DNA of 64,000 bases from Streptomyces sp. NBC_01298 (GTDB lineage: Bacteria > Actinomycetota > Actinomycetes > Streptomycetales > Streptomycetaceae). The translations under genes and the position numbers were made by a program. Shown piece by piece: positions 51,960 to 59,714 of this stretch. The stretch covers positions 7,564,001 to 7,628,000 of the forward strand of contig NZ_CP108414.1 in assembly GCF_035978755.1 (NCBI RefSeq), written 5' to 3'. The notes below the pieces were generated by a model that saw only the letters and a list, made by a program, of their open reading frames with translations, did not search any database and was not told the DNA's origin. Numbering within the stretch: the first letter of the stretch is position 1; each line of letters starts with the position of its first letter.

Positions 51960-53189
51960 ATGGCGGAGTTCACCATGGATCTGAACGACGACCAGAAGCA
52001 GGTACGGGACTGGATCCACGGCTTCGCCGCCGACGTGATCCGCCCCGCCGCCGCGGAATGGGACGAGCGCGAAGAGACTCCGTGGCCCGTCATCCAGGAG
52101 GCCGCCAAGGTCGGCATCTACTCCCTCGACTTCTACGCCCAGCAGTTCTTCGACCCCACCGGACTCGGCATCCCGATGGCCATGGAGGAGCTGTTCTGGG
52201 GCGACGCGGGCATCGCTCTGTCGATCGTCGGCACCGGGCTCGCCGCCATCGGCGTCGTCGCCAACGGCACCGAGGAGCAGATCGGCACCTGGATCCCGCA
52301 GATGTACGGGACCCCCGACGACGTGAAGGTCGCGGCCTTCTGCTCCTCCGAGCCCGACGCCGGCTCCGACGTCGGCGCGATGCGCACCCGCGCCGTGTAC
52401 GACCAGGCCACCGACGAGTGGGTGCTCAACGGCACGAAGACCTGGGCGACCAACGGCGGCATCGCCAACGTCCACATCGTGGTGGCGGTCGTCGACCCGG
52501 AGCTGGGGACGAAGGGGCACGCCTCCTTCATCGTGCCGCCGGCCACCCGGGGCCTTTCCCAGGGGCAGAAGTTCAAGAAGCACGGCATCCGCGCCTCGCA
52601 CACCGCCGAGGTGGTGCTGGAGGACGTACGGATCCCCGGTTCCTGCCTGCTCGGCGGCAAGGAGAAGCTGGACGAGCGGCTCGCGCGGGCCCACGAGCGG
52701 GCCAAGGCGGGCGGTGGGGAGCGCGTGAAGAACGCGGCCATGGCCACCTTCGAGGCCTCCCGCCCGGCCGTCGGCGCCATGGCGGTCGGCACGGCGCGCG
52801 CCGCGTACGAGGTGGCGCTGGACTACGCGAAGACCCGTACGCAGTTCGGCCGGCCGATCATCGACAACCAGGGCGTCGCCTTCCAGCTCGCGGACATGCG
52901 GACCTCCATCGACGCGGCCCGGCTGCTGGTGTGGCGGGCCTCCTGGATGGCGGTCGCGGGCAAGCCCTTCACCTCGGCCGAGGGCTCGATGTCGAAGCTG
53001 TTCGCGAGCGAGACCGCGAAGAAGGTCACCGCGCAGGCGGTCCAGATCCTCGGCGGCAACGGCTTCACCCGCGAGTACCCGGTGGAGCGCATGCACCGCG
53101 ACAGCGCGATCTACACCATCTTCGAGGGAACGAGCGAGATCCAGCGGCTGGTGATCGCCCGCACCCTCTCGGGCATGCCGATCCGCTAG
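51960..53189 (+). CDS. Acyl-CoA dehydrogenase
   Basis: FAD enzyme that desaturates acyl-CoA at the alpha-beta bond, 409 residues. It shows the family signature CSSEPDAGSDVGAMRTRA with the FAD/substrate loop, GTKTWATNGG, ALDYAKTRTQFGRPIIDNQG and the C-terminal VQILGGNGFTREYPVERMHRD. The catalytic base lies in TIFEGTSEIQRL (Glu near residue 395). The ATG has GGAGG about nine bases before it. It is divergent from a TetR gene with operator-like palindromes between them. It may act on fatty acids or branched-chain acyl groups. Confidence 0.93.
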   Translation: MAEFTMDLNDDQKQVRDWIHGFAADVIRPAAAEWDEREETPWPVIQEAAKVGIYSLDFYAQQFFDPTGLGIPMAMEELFWGDAGIALSIVGTGLAAIGVVANGTEEQIGTWIPQMYGTPDDVKVAAFCSSEPDAGSDVGAMRTRAVYDQATDEWVLNGTKTWATNGGIANVHIVVAVVDPELGTKGHASFIVPPATRGLSQGQKFKKHGIRASHTAEVVLEDVRIPGSCLLGGKEKLDERLARAHERAKAGGGERVKNAAMATFEASRPAVGAMAVGTARAAYEVALDYAKTRTQFGRPIIDNQGVAFQLADMRTSIDAARLLVWRASWMAVAGKPFTSAEGSMSKLFASETAKKVTAQAVQILGGNGFTREYPVERMHRDSAIYTIFEGTSEIQRLVIARTLSGMPIR

Positions 53190-53228
53190 CCAGTCTCTAC
53201 AGCTAGACACGCGTAACCAGGTTCGCTG

Positions 53229-53265
53229 GGGGAGCCCGCTCAAGCTTGCTCTGCTTGGGCTCCCC
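53229..53265. terminator. Hairpin between acyl-CoA dehydrogenase and integrase
   Basis: GGGGAGCCC and GGGCTCCCC form a 9-bp stem, with AAGC/GCTT further inside the loop, between two convergent genes. This 93-bp gap probably contains the left attachment site; no tRNA gene is present. Confidence 0.7.
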
Positions 53266-53282
53266 GAGTGTACGCGCGGCAT

Positions 53283-54578
53283 CTAATCGCCCTCTGGGAG
53301 ATTCTTGGGAGATCTCCGCACGCGCCCTCGCTTGAACGGGGGATAGCGGCCCAGTTCCCGCTGGTCCACGACCGTCTTCATCGCCTGCTCCCAGCGTGCC
53401 TGCAAGGCTTTGGCGATGGCAAGCTCCATCGCCAGAGTCACGTGCGAGTAGGTGCCCTCGACACCGGGCAGCACGTGCCCCATGCGCGCCTCGACGGCGA
53501 CCCGCGGGTGGTTGCCCTCGTCGAGCCAGACCTTCTGGGAGTGCCGCAAGCCGTGAGGTGTCAGTCCCTCAACGCCGAGGACGGGACGAGTGCCCTCGCG
53601 GGCTTTCGCGCCCCGTACAACCCCCCGTGGCGCCCTCCCGAGCACCATGGGATGCCATGTCTCCGCATACCAGTCCCCTGCTCGTAGAAGCCGGCCCCCC
53701 TTGGGGGCAGTGAACACCCACTCGGAAGCGGGCCTGCTGTCGAGGAGGGTCTGCAACAGCTCTGCCAACGCAGGCGGAATGATCAGTCCGCGGCCGGAGT
53801 CGTACTTGTTGCCGATCTGGGTGAACACGCCGTCGACGTACTGCCCTTGCTCTTGCGAGTGGATCCGGGCTCCAAGTCCCGTGTCCTTGAGCTCGACGTG
53901 ATCGCGATGGAGGCCGGCCAACTCGCCGATCCTCATGCCCGTATAGGCCGAGGTCAGCACCAATGCGTACTCGTTGAGCCCCCCCACGATCAACCCGTTC
54001 CGGGCGATCAGGAGCGCCTGCCGCGGAGTCGCCGTGACCTTCTGGTTCTTGGGCTTGGGAACGAACCGCCCGCGGCGCCCGCCGTTGCGGGACTGGACGG
54101 GATTGTCGAGGCGGAGCCCCTCTGTGACCGCGTCGTTCATCATCGTCCGGAACACGGACACGATGGCGTCGGCATAGTTCTTCGACAGCTTGCGGCGGAG
54201 ATCCTTTTCCCACGTTGAGATCGCAGTGGGTGAAAGCTCCTTGACGGCCACGCCGCCCCACTCAGGCTCGATGTGGTTGCGGATGCGGAGTCGGTATTCC
54301 TTCTCGCTGAGAGGTCCGACGTCGATCGCGGCGAGCCAGGTGTGGGACCACTCGCTGACCGTGACCCGCGCGCTCCGGGATCCGATGACGGTCTTACCTC
54401 GCCGGAGATCGGCCTCTAGCCCCTGCGCAAAGATCTCAGCCGTCCGCTCGGTGTAGAAGGGCTTCCCTTCGTCGTCACGGCTGACAGAGCCCCACTTGCC
54501 GTTAGGGAGCTTGTAGCGCCCGCGGTAGCGCCATTTCCTGGCCTGCTTGTCGTAACCGCGCTTCTCGCCGAAAGCCAT
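53283..54578 (-). CDS. int: Phage-type tyrosine integrase
   Basis: A 431-residue site-specific recombinase that joins phage and host attachment sites. The N-terminal arm-binding region is followed by a core-binding SAM-like domain (TVSEWSHTWLAAIDVGPLSEKEYR) and the catalytic domain with Arg216 (AYTGMRIGELAGL), His342 and Arg345 (TPHGLRHSQKVW), His368 (MGHVLPG) and the nucleophile Tyr377 (GTYSHV). All expected catalytic residues except the variable lysine were found by eye. It is the left-most gene of the prophage, and as is usual it points outward towards the host border. Confidence 0.92.
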   Translation of the reverse strand: MAFGEKRGYDKQARKWRYRGRYKLPNGKWGSVSRDDEGKPFYTERTAEIFAQGLEADLRRGKTVIGSRSARVTVSEWSHTWLAAIDVGPLSEKEYRLRIRNHIEPEWGGVAVKELSPTAISTWEKDLRRKLSKNYADAIVSVFRTMMNDAVTEGLRLDNPVQSRNGGRRGRFVPKPKNQKVTATPRQALLIARNGLIVGGLNEYALVLTSAYTGMRIGELAGLHRDHVELKDTGLGARIHSQEQGQYVDGVFTQIGNKYDSGRGLIIPPALAELLQTLLDSRPASEWVFTAPKGGRLLRAGDWYAETWHPMVLGRAPRGVVRGAKAREGTRPVLGVEGLTPHGLRHSQKVWLDEGNHPRVAVEARMGHVLPGVEGTYSHVTLAMELAIAKALQARWEQAMKTVVDQRELGRYPPFKRGRVRRSPKNLPEGD

Positions 54579-54636
54579 GGATGACCTCGATCAACATTCA
54601 GAGCCTGGTCGCTTCGCGCCGGCCTATGGCTCGGCG

Positions 54637-54852
54637 TCAGCCTGCGACGGCGCGCAGATGGGGGCGGGAGGGCGCTGCTGACTGTCGATCCCACTCGCCA
54701 ACGATGTCATTGAAGACTGACTGCAAGACGAGTGCGCCATCGCGCGACAGCAACTCGGAGTCGACGAAGATCGCCATAGAGGCTGGACCGTCCTCGATCC
54801 AAACCTGTACGCCGAGGGGCATACCCGTCACGCTTAGAACCTGTATTTGCAT
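54637..54852 (-). CDS. Small hypothetical protein
   Basis: A 71-residue protein starting MQIQVLSVTGMPLGVQVWIE. It lies between the integrase and the repressor-like gene in the same direction. The ATG at 54852 has GGGGGA about six bases upstream; an earlier in-frame start adds 20 Gly-rich residues that do not look coding. I do not recognise a family. Its C-terminus is basic (PSRPHLRAVAG). Confidence 0.55.
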   Translation of the reverse strand: MQIQVLSVTGMPLGVQVWIEDGPASMAIFVDSELLSRDGALVLQSVFNDIVGEWDRQSAAPSRPHLRAVAG

Positions 54853-54959
54853 AGGTCCCCCAAGACCACCTCTTGGGCGCCCCCCTCGCGGTGTCCGCAT
54901 ATGACACCACACCTGCGCACCTAATGTGGAGAGAACGTACAGAAGTGATGATCCGTCAG

Positions 54960-55505
54960 TTAGGCCTCACTGGCCGCACGCGGCTCATCATCGTCGTCGT
55001 TGGGAAGGTCCTGAAGCTGGCGCTCTGCTCGGCGCCAAGCCTGGAGGGCCTGTCGAATCTCCTCAGGCGAGGCGTCTGGCGCACCCCTGACGACGACGGT
55101 CATCCGCACGTCCCCCTTGGTGGGCAGTCTGATGACAGCGGTGTCGACGAGCCGGCCACCGTTCTTCAGCTCGTCCACGATGCGGAGCGGCAGGTCGCTC
55201 CTGTCTAGATCCGGCGCCTCGGGCGACGGGACTTCGGTCTCGCTGTCGGCAGGGTTCGGCGGGTCGCCGCCAGCCAGTACGGCGGAGATGTCCCCCTCCG
55301 ACCACCTATAGAAGGCAGCGGCGAGGGGGGCTGTGCCTGGCATGCGCACGAAACCGCGGCCGTACCGGGCTGTTTCAAGGTTCTGGATCGTCGATTCGTC
55401 CACTCCGATGGCGGTAGCAACCTGCTCCTGGGTCATGCCACGCCACTCGCGGGCGGCCTTGAAGGCCTTGCCCAGCTTCACCCAATCCTTCTCCATGGCG
55501 CCCAT
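54960..55505 (-). CDS. XRE family phage repressor-like regulator
   Basis: A 181-residue protein with an N-terminal XRE helix-turn-helix (LGKAFKAAREWRGMTQEQVATAIGVDESTIQNLETARYG, residues about 12-50) and a C-terminal part rich in acidic residues at the end (DLPNDDDDEPRA). Its position next to int and divergent from Cro-like and excisionase-like genes marks it as the probable lysogeny repressor. The ATG at 55505 (MGAMEKDW) or the one three codons later may be used. A good promoter, TTGAGC-n17-TACAGG, faces it. Confidence 0.75.
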   Translation of the reverse strand: MGAMEKDWVKLGKAFKAAREWRGMTQEQVATAIGVDESTIQNLETARYGRGFVRMPGTAPLAAAFYRWSEGDISAVLAGGDPPNPADSETEVPSPEAPDLDRSDLPLRIVDELKNGGRLVDTAVIRLPTKGDVRMTVVVRGAPDASPEEIRQALQAWRRAERQLQDLPNDDDDEPRAASEA

Positions 55506-55552
55506 GATGCCGCAGCCCTAGGAAACACGCACCTACCGGTACCCCTATTTGA

Positions 55553-55581
55553 CCTGTATCGATCGGTGCTTGAGGGCTCAA
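55553..55581 (-). promoter_or_regulatory. Leftward promoter for the repressor gene
   Basis: On the minus strand TTGAGC, a 17-bp spacer and TACAGG lie about 50 bp before the repressor start, the expected place for lysogenic transcription. Confidence 0.45.
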
Positions 55582-55634
55582 TTTGTTTCCTGATCGCGCG
55601 CCGTTCTGCGCCGGAGCGAGGCGTTGAACCGAAC

Positions 55635-55673
55635 GAACACCGCGCAACACCTAAGGAACACCGAGCAACCCCT
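55635..55673. promoter_or_regulatory. Direct-repeat operator candidate of the phage switch
   Basis: Two 18-bp near-identical copies, GAACACCGCGCAACACCT and GAACACCGAGCAACCCCT, start 21 bp (two helical turns) apart. The second one runs up to the -35 of the rightward promoter, where a bound repressor would block transcription of the early genes. Confidence 0.5.
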
Positions 55674-55702
55674 TGCGTCCGAGTCACCTGTCGGGCTACG
55701 TT
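55673..55702 (+). promoter_or_regulatory. Rightward early promoter, probably leaderless
   Basis: TTGCGT, an 18-bp spacer and TACGTT end six bases before the GTG of the Cro-like gene, so transcription would start at or beside the start codon. Confidence 0.45.
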
Positions 55703-55708
55703 CATCTC

Positions 55709-55915
55709 GTGACACCGAACGGAGCCGCAATCAGATCCATTCGTAAGGCCCAGGGTCGGGGTCTGAGGTGGCTCGCGGGCCGAATAGATCGGTCCCCCGG
55801 CTATCTCTCCAAGATCGAACAGGAGAGACAGAGCGCCGGCCCGGAAACCCTCCGCCGCATCGCCGCCGTGCTGGACGTGCCAGTGGGCGCCATAACCAAG
55901 GAGAGCAGCCAGTGA
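55709..55915 (+). CDS. Cro-like XRE regulator
   Basis: A 68-residue helix-turn-helix protein (AIRSIRKAQGRGLRWLAGRIDRSPGYLSKIEQERQSAGPETLRRIAAVLDV, residues about 6-56). It is the first gene of the rightward early operon. The GTG at 55709 fits a leaderless start behind TACGTT; an upstream in-frame start would lie within the promoter. Small size and position oppose it to the 181-residue repressor, as Cro opposes CI in other phages. The next gene starts within its stop codon (GTGA). Confidence 0.7.
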   Translation: MTPNGAAIRSIRKAQGRGLRWLAGRIDRSPGYLSKIEQERQSAGPETLRRIAAVLDVPVGAITKESSQ

Positions 55916-56274
55916 CCAGGAACAACCTGGCCAGCGTCCAGACCTACGCAACCTCACCCAGTGACGTTCAGGCCGCCAACGAGGACCTTGAAGTCGATGG
56001 GCCTCAGGCCGCCGATGCCGACAGCACGCTGATCGAGCGCCTGGCTACCGCCGTAGAGGCCCTCGTGAGGCAGACGCAGGACCCGGAGCTGCGGTGCTAC
56101 CCCGCGGCCGAGGTCGCCGAGATTCTCGGCAAGACCGAGAACTGGGTCGTTGAGGCCATGCAGGACCGCCGGGTCCCCTTCACCTACATCGGCAAGTCGC
56201 CGCGCATGACGGCAGCGCACATTCGATGGGTGCTGGCCAACGGCGAATTGATGCCGTACACCGCAGCCGCCTAG
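55912..56274 (+). CDS. Helix-turn-helix protein, excisionase-like
   Basis: A 120-residue protein with a MerR/excisionase-type winged helix in the C-terminal half (CYPAAEVAEILGKTENWVVEAMQDRRVPFTYIGKSPRMTAAHIRWVL, residues about 63-109). The pattern of a short helix-turn-helix followed by a Pro-Phe-x-x-x-Gly-Lys-Ser wing is typical for Xis-like DNA-binding proteins. The N-terminal half is acidic and probably unstructured. The GTG overlaps the stop of the preceding gene by four bases. A role in excision or early gene control is inferred from position. Confidence 0.6.
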   Translation: MTRNNLASVQTYATSPSDVQAANEDLEVDGPQAADADSTLIERLATAVEALVRQTQDPELRCYPAAEVAEILGKTENWVVEAMQDRRVPFTYIGKSPRMTAAHIRWVLANGELMPYTAAA

Positions 56275-56376
56275 CTGCGGCAAACGGCCCCGACCGCCGG
56301 GCCTTACACCGCCGGCCAGGGCCTCCCGAAGTACCGCCCCTCACTGCACGTACATGCAGGAAGAAGAGGAACCCCG

Positions 56377-56682
56377 ATGTCCCACATCATGCCCGATCCC
56401 GAGTTCGACACCCCCGACGAGTTCGACCGACTGATGGCCGAGAACAAGGTTCCGGTGCTCACCCCGTTCGCCGCGATGTTCAACAAGGCGGAGGAGGTGC
56501 TGGCGGACTCGGTTCGACTGGAGGGCTTCACCCCCGAGGAGATCGGCCGGATGGCCCTCGAGTGCCTGCCGGAAGCCGAGCAAGCCGCAGCGCTGGATGA
56601 GCTGTTCTACACGTACTGGGCGGCCCGTGAGCAGGACCGCCAGACCCTCGCCCGCCACCAGGCTGCGGGCGGCGCGCGATGA
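56377..56682 (+). CDS. Hypothetical acidic phage protein
   Basis: A 101-residue acidic, helical protein (DTPDEFDRLMAENKVPVLTPFAAMFNKAEEVLADSVRLEGF and so on). No family recognised. It is preceded by a 102-bp gap holding only short inverted repeats and is followed by a four-base ATGA overlap with the next gene. Part of the prophage early operon. Confidence 0.6.
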   Translation: MSHIMPDPEFDTPDEFDRLMAENKVPVLTPFAAMFNKAEEVLADSVRLEGFTPEEIGRMALECLPEAEQAAALDELFYTYWAAREQDRQTLARHQAAGGAR

Positions 56683-56873
56683 GCATCCGTGACGACATTC
56701 TGGCCGGTCTACGGATCGCCGAGTCCGGCTCCGTCGGTGACGAGACGCCTGAGCAGCTGCTCGCTCGGTACGACGCTCGGGTTCTGCGTGAGACCGCTGA
56801 CTGGCTGAAGGCAGTCGGCGAGCCGCAGGCAGCCCACCTGCTCAGCACGCTGGGCGGTGAGTCCCGTGGCTGA
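56679..56873 (+). CDS. Hypothetical small phage protein
   Basis: A 64-residue protein (MSIRDDILAGLRIAESGS then LRETADWLKAVGEPQAAHLL). Overlaps the genes on both sides by a few bases, a sign of translational coupling. No recognised domain. Confidence 0.6.
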   Translation: MSIRDDILAGLRIAESGSVGDETPEQLLARYDARVLRETADWLKAVGEPQAAHLLSTLGGESRG

Positions 56874-57168
56874 CCTCCTCCCCGCCTCCGCAGTCGAGTC
56901 GTTCCAGGCTCCGGACCACAGCGTGTGGTGCTTGCGCCGGACGTTCATCGACTCCACCTACCACTCGTGGCACTGGGACGGCGCCCCGTTCCGCCCGGAC
57001 GCCGGCCCGGCGATGCAGTCCCCGGACTTCCCGCTGCTGCGGATGCCGCTGATCGCCCTGATCGCCGAGGGCCTGCACTCCGACACGTCCGCAGCGAAGG
57101 CGGCCGGCGAGATGGCGTTCCAGCTCCACGACATGTGCGACGCCGGACTCATCGGCGGTGCCGCGTGA
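56866..57168 (+). CDS. Hypothetical phage protein
   Basis: A 100-residue protein with conserved-looking aromatic stretches (STYHSWHWDGAPFRPDAG). The GTG at 56866 overlaps the previous stop; a GTG nine bases earlier is an alternative. No recognised family. Its end overlaps the next start by four bases. Confidence 0.6.
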   Translation: MADLLPASAVESFQAPDHSVWCLRRTFIDSTYHSWHWDGAPFRPDAGPAMQSPDFPLLRMPLIALIAEGLHSDTSAAKAAGEMAFQLHDMCDAGLIGGAA

Positions 57169-57335
57169 GCGCCCCGACGGAGCCGCGTCCCGTCGCCGAC
57201 GTCGTGCAGGACGCACTCATCGCGGCAGCCAACGAGTTCCAGGAACTGTTCGGCCCGCCGGCCACGTGGTCGGGGACCGTCTGGCTCGAGTACCGCCTCG
57301 ATCAGCACATCGCCCGGCAGCGGGCCACGAACTAG
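57165..57335 (+). CDS. Hypothetical small phage protein
   Basis: A 56-residue protein (VSAPTEPRPVADVVQDALIA then TWSGTVWLEYRLDQHIARQ). GTGA overlap with the preceding gene and an 11-bp gap to the next. No recognised family. Confidence 0.55.
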   Translation: MSAPTEPRPVADVVQDALIAAANEFQELFGPPATWSGTVWLEYRLDQHIARQRATN

Positions 57336-57346
57336 GGGGAAGCAGC

Positions 57347-57547
57347 ATGACCGCGATCCGTACCGAGACGATCCTCTCCGAGCTCCTGACGGACGTGCCG
57401 CCTGCCCTTGAGGCGCCGGCGTTCCTGCGGAGCCTGGACCTGATCCCGCGCCGCGTGCCGGCCTGGGTCGTCGATGAGGCAACCCGGAAGTCGATCCTCG
57501 ACGGCTTCCTCGATGTCCCCGATGACCTGATGGGGAGCCGGTCGTGA
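57347..57547 (+). CDS. Hypothetical small phage protein
   Basis: A 66-residue protein beginning MTAIRTETILSELLTDVPP. GGGGGAA lies about six bases before the ATG. The next gene overlaps its stop (GTGA). No recognised family. Confidence 0.55.
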   Translation: MTAIRTETILSELLTDVPPALEAPAFLRSLDLIPRRVPAWVVDEATRKSILDGFLDVPDDLMGSRS

Positions 57548-57795
57548 GCTCCCATCCGATGAACGACCGCATCGAGGTGATGGCCAAGCCCCCGCAGGAG
57601 GCCGTCGTCCGCGAGGCCGAGCAGCGTGACGCTGCCGCCTACGTGGCCGACCACGCCCGGGATGACGCCGACCGTGACCTCCTGATGGACATCCTCGGGC
57701 TCGTCACCCGGACCCGCACCGCGGCGCTGGCCGTCGGCTCGCTCCTGCTGCTCGCCCTCGGGCACCACATTCAGACCGGAGGCCACAGTGTCTGA
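57544..57795 (+). CDS. Hypothetical phage protein with one membrane helix
   Basis: An 83-residue protein with a charged N-terminal half and a hydrophobic C-terminal helix (AALAVGSLLLLALG). It could anchor to the membrane. The GTG overlaps the previous stop. No recognised family. Confidence 0.55.
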   Translation: MSSHPMNDRIEVMAKPPQEAVVREAEQRDAAAYVADHARDDADRDLLMDILGLVTRTRTAALAVGSLLLLALGHHIQTGGHSV

Positions 57796-58171
57796 CCAGA
57801 AGCCCGCCCGCATCGTGATGGACGTCGACCGCGACGGTTGGACCAAGGGCCTCCAGCTCAACATCGTGGGGCTCGACGAGAACGACCACGGTTGGGGCTA
57901 CCGGCTCGCCGGGCCCAAGTACAACGGCTCCAGCACGAACCTCCTCCGCGTCGAGCTGACGGAGCGCGACGCGACCGAGATCCGGCAGATGCTCGACAAG
58001 GCCTTCCCGCTGGTAGACGCCGAACTGACCGAGGCCACGGCCAAGCTGAAGAGCGCCGAGAAGGCTGTCGACGACCTGCGGACCCTGCTCGTCGAGCGTG
58101 ACGCGCAGATCGCCGGACTCCTCGCCGACGAGGTCGACCTCAGCGACGAGCAGGCGGGAGTCCCCGCATGA
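57788..58171 (+). CDS. Hypothetical phage protein with coiled-coil tail
   Basis: A 127-residue protein. Residues 10-65 look like a compact beta-rich fold (ARIVMDVDRDGWTKGLQLNI then GWGYRLAGPKYNGSSTNLLR). Residues 75-115 form a likely coiled coil (LTEATAKLKSAEKAVDDLRTL). The GTG start lies eight bases inside the previous gene. No family recognised. Confidence 0.6.
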   Translation: MSDQKPARIVMDVDRDGWTKGLQLNIVGLDENDHGWGYRLAGPKYNGSSTNLLRVELTERDATEIRQMLDKAFPLVDAELTEATAKLKSAEKAVDDLRTLLVERDAQIAGLLADEVDLSDEQAGVPA

Positions 58172-58356
58172 GCGGCGACAGCGGCTGGCACTACGGCCCG
58201 ACCGGGGAAGCCGACCCCGGCTTCATCGAGGGCACCGCTCACCAGCCCGACGGAATCCAGGACCATATGGACGCGTGGGGTAACCCGCACCCGGGCGACC
58301 TCGGAGGATGCCTGCCCTGCCGGATCGACGCAGGCCTGCCGGGAGTCACACGATGA
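58168..58356 (+). CDS. Hypothetical small phage protein
   Basis: A 62-residue protein rich in Gly, His and Asp, with one CxxC (GGCLPCRID) that could bind metal. It overlaps its neighbours by four bases on each side. No recognised family. Confidence 0.55.
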   Translation: MSGDSGWHYGPTGEADPGFIEGTAHQPDGIQDHMDAWGNPHPGDLGGCLPCRIDAGLPGVTR

Positions 58357-58736
58357 GCCTCCTCGGCATAGCCCGCCCCCACGGCCGTCACCGCGCGGTC
58401 GACGAGGTTTTGCGGCTCCGCTCCCAGCTGGTGCCGCTGCTGATCCTGATCTGCGACCTGTCCCGCCGGCTCGCGATAGCGACCGCCGGGTGGGATGCGG
58501 CGAACGCGAAGGCCAGTCGGCTCGGGGATGCAGAGTCCCGGGCGGCCGAGGCCACGCGCCAGCTGCAAGCCCAGACCGCCGAACTCCACGCCCTCCGCGC
58601 CTTCAAGGCCAACGCCAACGCGGTCAGCGACCTGCCGTGGCACCCGGCGGTCGCGGAGACGCAGCCGATCCCGGTCCTGCCGCTGCACCTCTCGCCGCTC
58701 GCCGGCGTCAGCCCGGGCCACGTGCCGGGCTTCTGA
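58353..58736 (+). CDS. Hypothetical phage protein, helical
   Basis: A 127-residue protein with a hydrophobic patch (LVPLLILICDL) followed by a long predicted helix or coiled coil (NAKASRLGDAESRAAEATRQL). Last of the uninterrupted small-gene chain. After it comes a 113-bp gap with two hairpins (GTCCGCCG/CGGCGGAC and a GC-rich one near 58800), probably a partial terminator or processing site. Confidence 0.55.
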   Translation: MSLLGIARPHGRHRAVDEVLRLRSQLVPLLILICDLSRRLAIATAGWDAANAKASRLGDAESRAAEATRQLQAQTAELHALRAFKANANAVSDLPWHPAVAETQPIPVLPLHLSPLAGVSPGHVPGF

Positions 58737-58849
58737 TCCCGTCCGCCGCCGGATGACCACAGGCCGACGGCGGACGCACCAACCACGCAGGACGCCCCCG
58801 CCGAGGTGAATTCGGCAGGGGCGCACCCCAAGCATCCCAGGAGACAAGC

Positions 58850-59491
58850 ATGTCAGTACGTCTCAGCGCCTACGACCTGCACAAGGCACTCACTCAGATC
58901 GCCCCGCATGTCAGCGACGACTTCGCACTCCCCGTCCTCAACGCTGCACGCCTCGAGGTCGACGGCGGCAACCTCTTCGCCATTGCCACCGACCGCTTCA
59001 CGATGGCCGTCGCCCGCGTCGGCATCGTCGAGACCGCGACGTGGCAGGCCCACATCCCTGCCGAGCAACTGCCGGCCGTCATCGCCTGGCTCGACGCTGC
59101 GGGCACCGTCACCATCACGCTCGAGGCCGCTACGGACGGGGACCTCACCCGCCTCACCTTCGACGACGGCGCAGGCGGGCTGCGGGTCAACACCGACACC
59201 AGCGGCTACAGCCACTTCCCCGATTGGCGGAAGTACGTGAGCGAGCACCTGTCGGAGCCGGCCGGGCCGGTCTCGGACAGTGGGCTCGACGTGGGATTCC
59301 TCGCCCGCTGGCGGCACGCCGGGGAGAGGTTCCGCGCCTCGCAGGCTGGCTCCCACAAGCCGCTCATCCTGATGGACGACGACGCCACGTTCATCGGCAT
59401 GCAGATGCCCGTCCGATGGGAATCCGCGGGCCGAGACGAGCTAGTCGGTCAGTGGGTCCGCATCCTGGCGCCCGCCGCAGCAACCGCCTGA
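58850..59491 (+). CDS. Short DNA sliding-clamp-like (DnaN-type) protein
   Basis: A 213-residue protein resembling bacterial beta clamps in pattern. The features are FALPVLNAARLEVDGGNLFAIATDRF (the PVL...ATDR strand-turn of DnaN domains), a second region HFPDWRKYV like the clamp FPD turn, and a terminal FIGMQMPVRW like the C-terminal hydrophobic-pocket strand MPMR. A bacterial clamp has three domains and ~370 residues; this has room for two. It could be a phage clamp or clamp mimic that tethers replication or repair proteins. The assignment is by pattern, not by search. Confidence 0.6.
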   Translation: MSVRLSAYDLHKALTQIAPHVSDDFALPVLNAARLEVDGGNLFAIATDRFTMAVARVGIVETATWQAHIPAEQLPAVIAWLDAAGTVTITLEAATDGDLTRLTFDDGAGGLRVNTDTSGYSHFPDWRKYVSEHLSEPAGPVSDSGLDVGFLARWRHAGERFRASQAGSHKPLILMDDDATFIGMQMPVRWESAGRDELVGQWVRILAPAAATA

Positions 59492-59537
59492 CCATCCGAG
59501 CCGGCCGTCGAGCGCGCTCCAACGCAGCTCCGGCCAC

Positions 59538-59575
59538 CGGCCCTCGCTCCGCCTCCCCCGACGGGGCGAGGGCCG
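59538..59575. terminator. Hairpin in the gap before the zinc-ribbon gene
   Basis: CGGCCCTCGC pairs with GCGAGGGCCG across an 18-nt loop, in the 109-bp gap after the clamp-like gene. Confidence 0.4.
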
Positions 59576-59600
59576 ACCCATCCCTGAATCAGGAGAAGCC

Positions 59601-59714
59601 ATGCCCCGCCGATGCATCAACGACGACTGCCAGGACGAGAACGGCCCCTGGGTCCCCACCCCCGACGGCGACGTATGCGAGGACTGCTGGGACGCCCAGG
59701 ACGCCGAGCAGTGA
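59601..59714 (+). CDS. Very small zinc-ribbon-like protein
   Basis: A 37-residue protein, MPRRCINDDCQDENGPW then VCEDCWDAQDAEQ, with four cysteines as CX4C-X15-CX2C, which could hold one zinc. AGGAG lies six bases before the ATG, and the next gene starts inside its stop (GTGA), so it is very likely translated. It is too short for most gene finders. Function unknown. Confidence 0.65.
   Translation: MPRRCINDDCQDENGPWVPTPDGDVCEDCWDAQDAEQ

Noticed and set aside
53190..53282. A tRNA gene as the prophage attachment site
   Set aside because: No cloverleaf can be folded on either strand here; only a terminator-like hairpin is seen. The core att sequence cannot be fixed without the right end.
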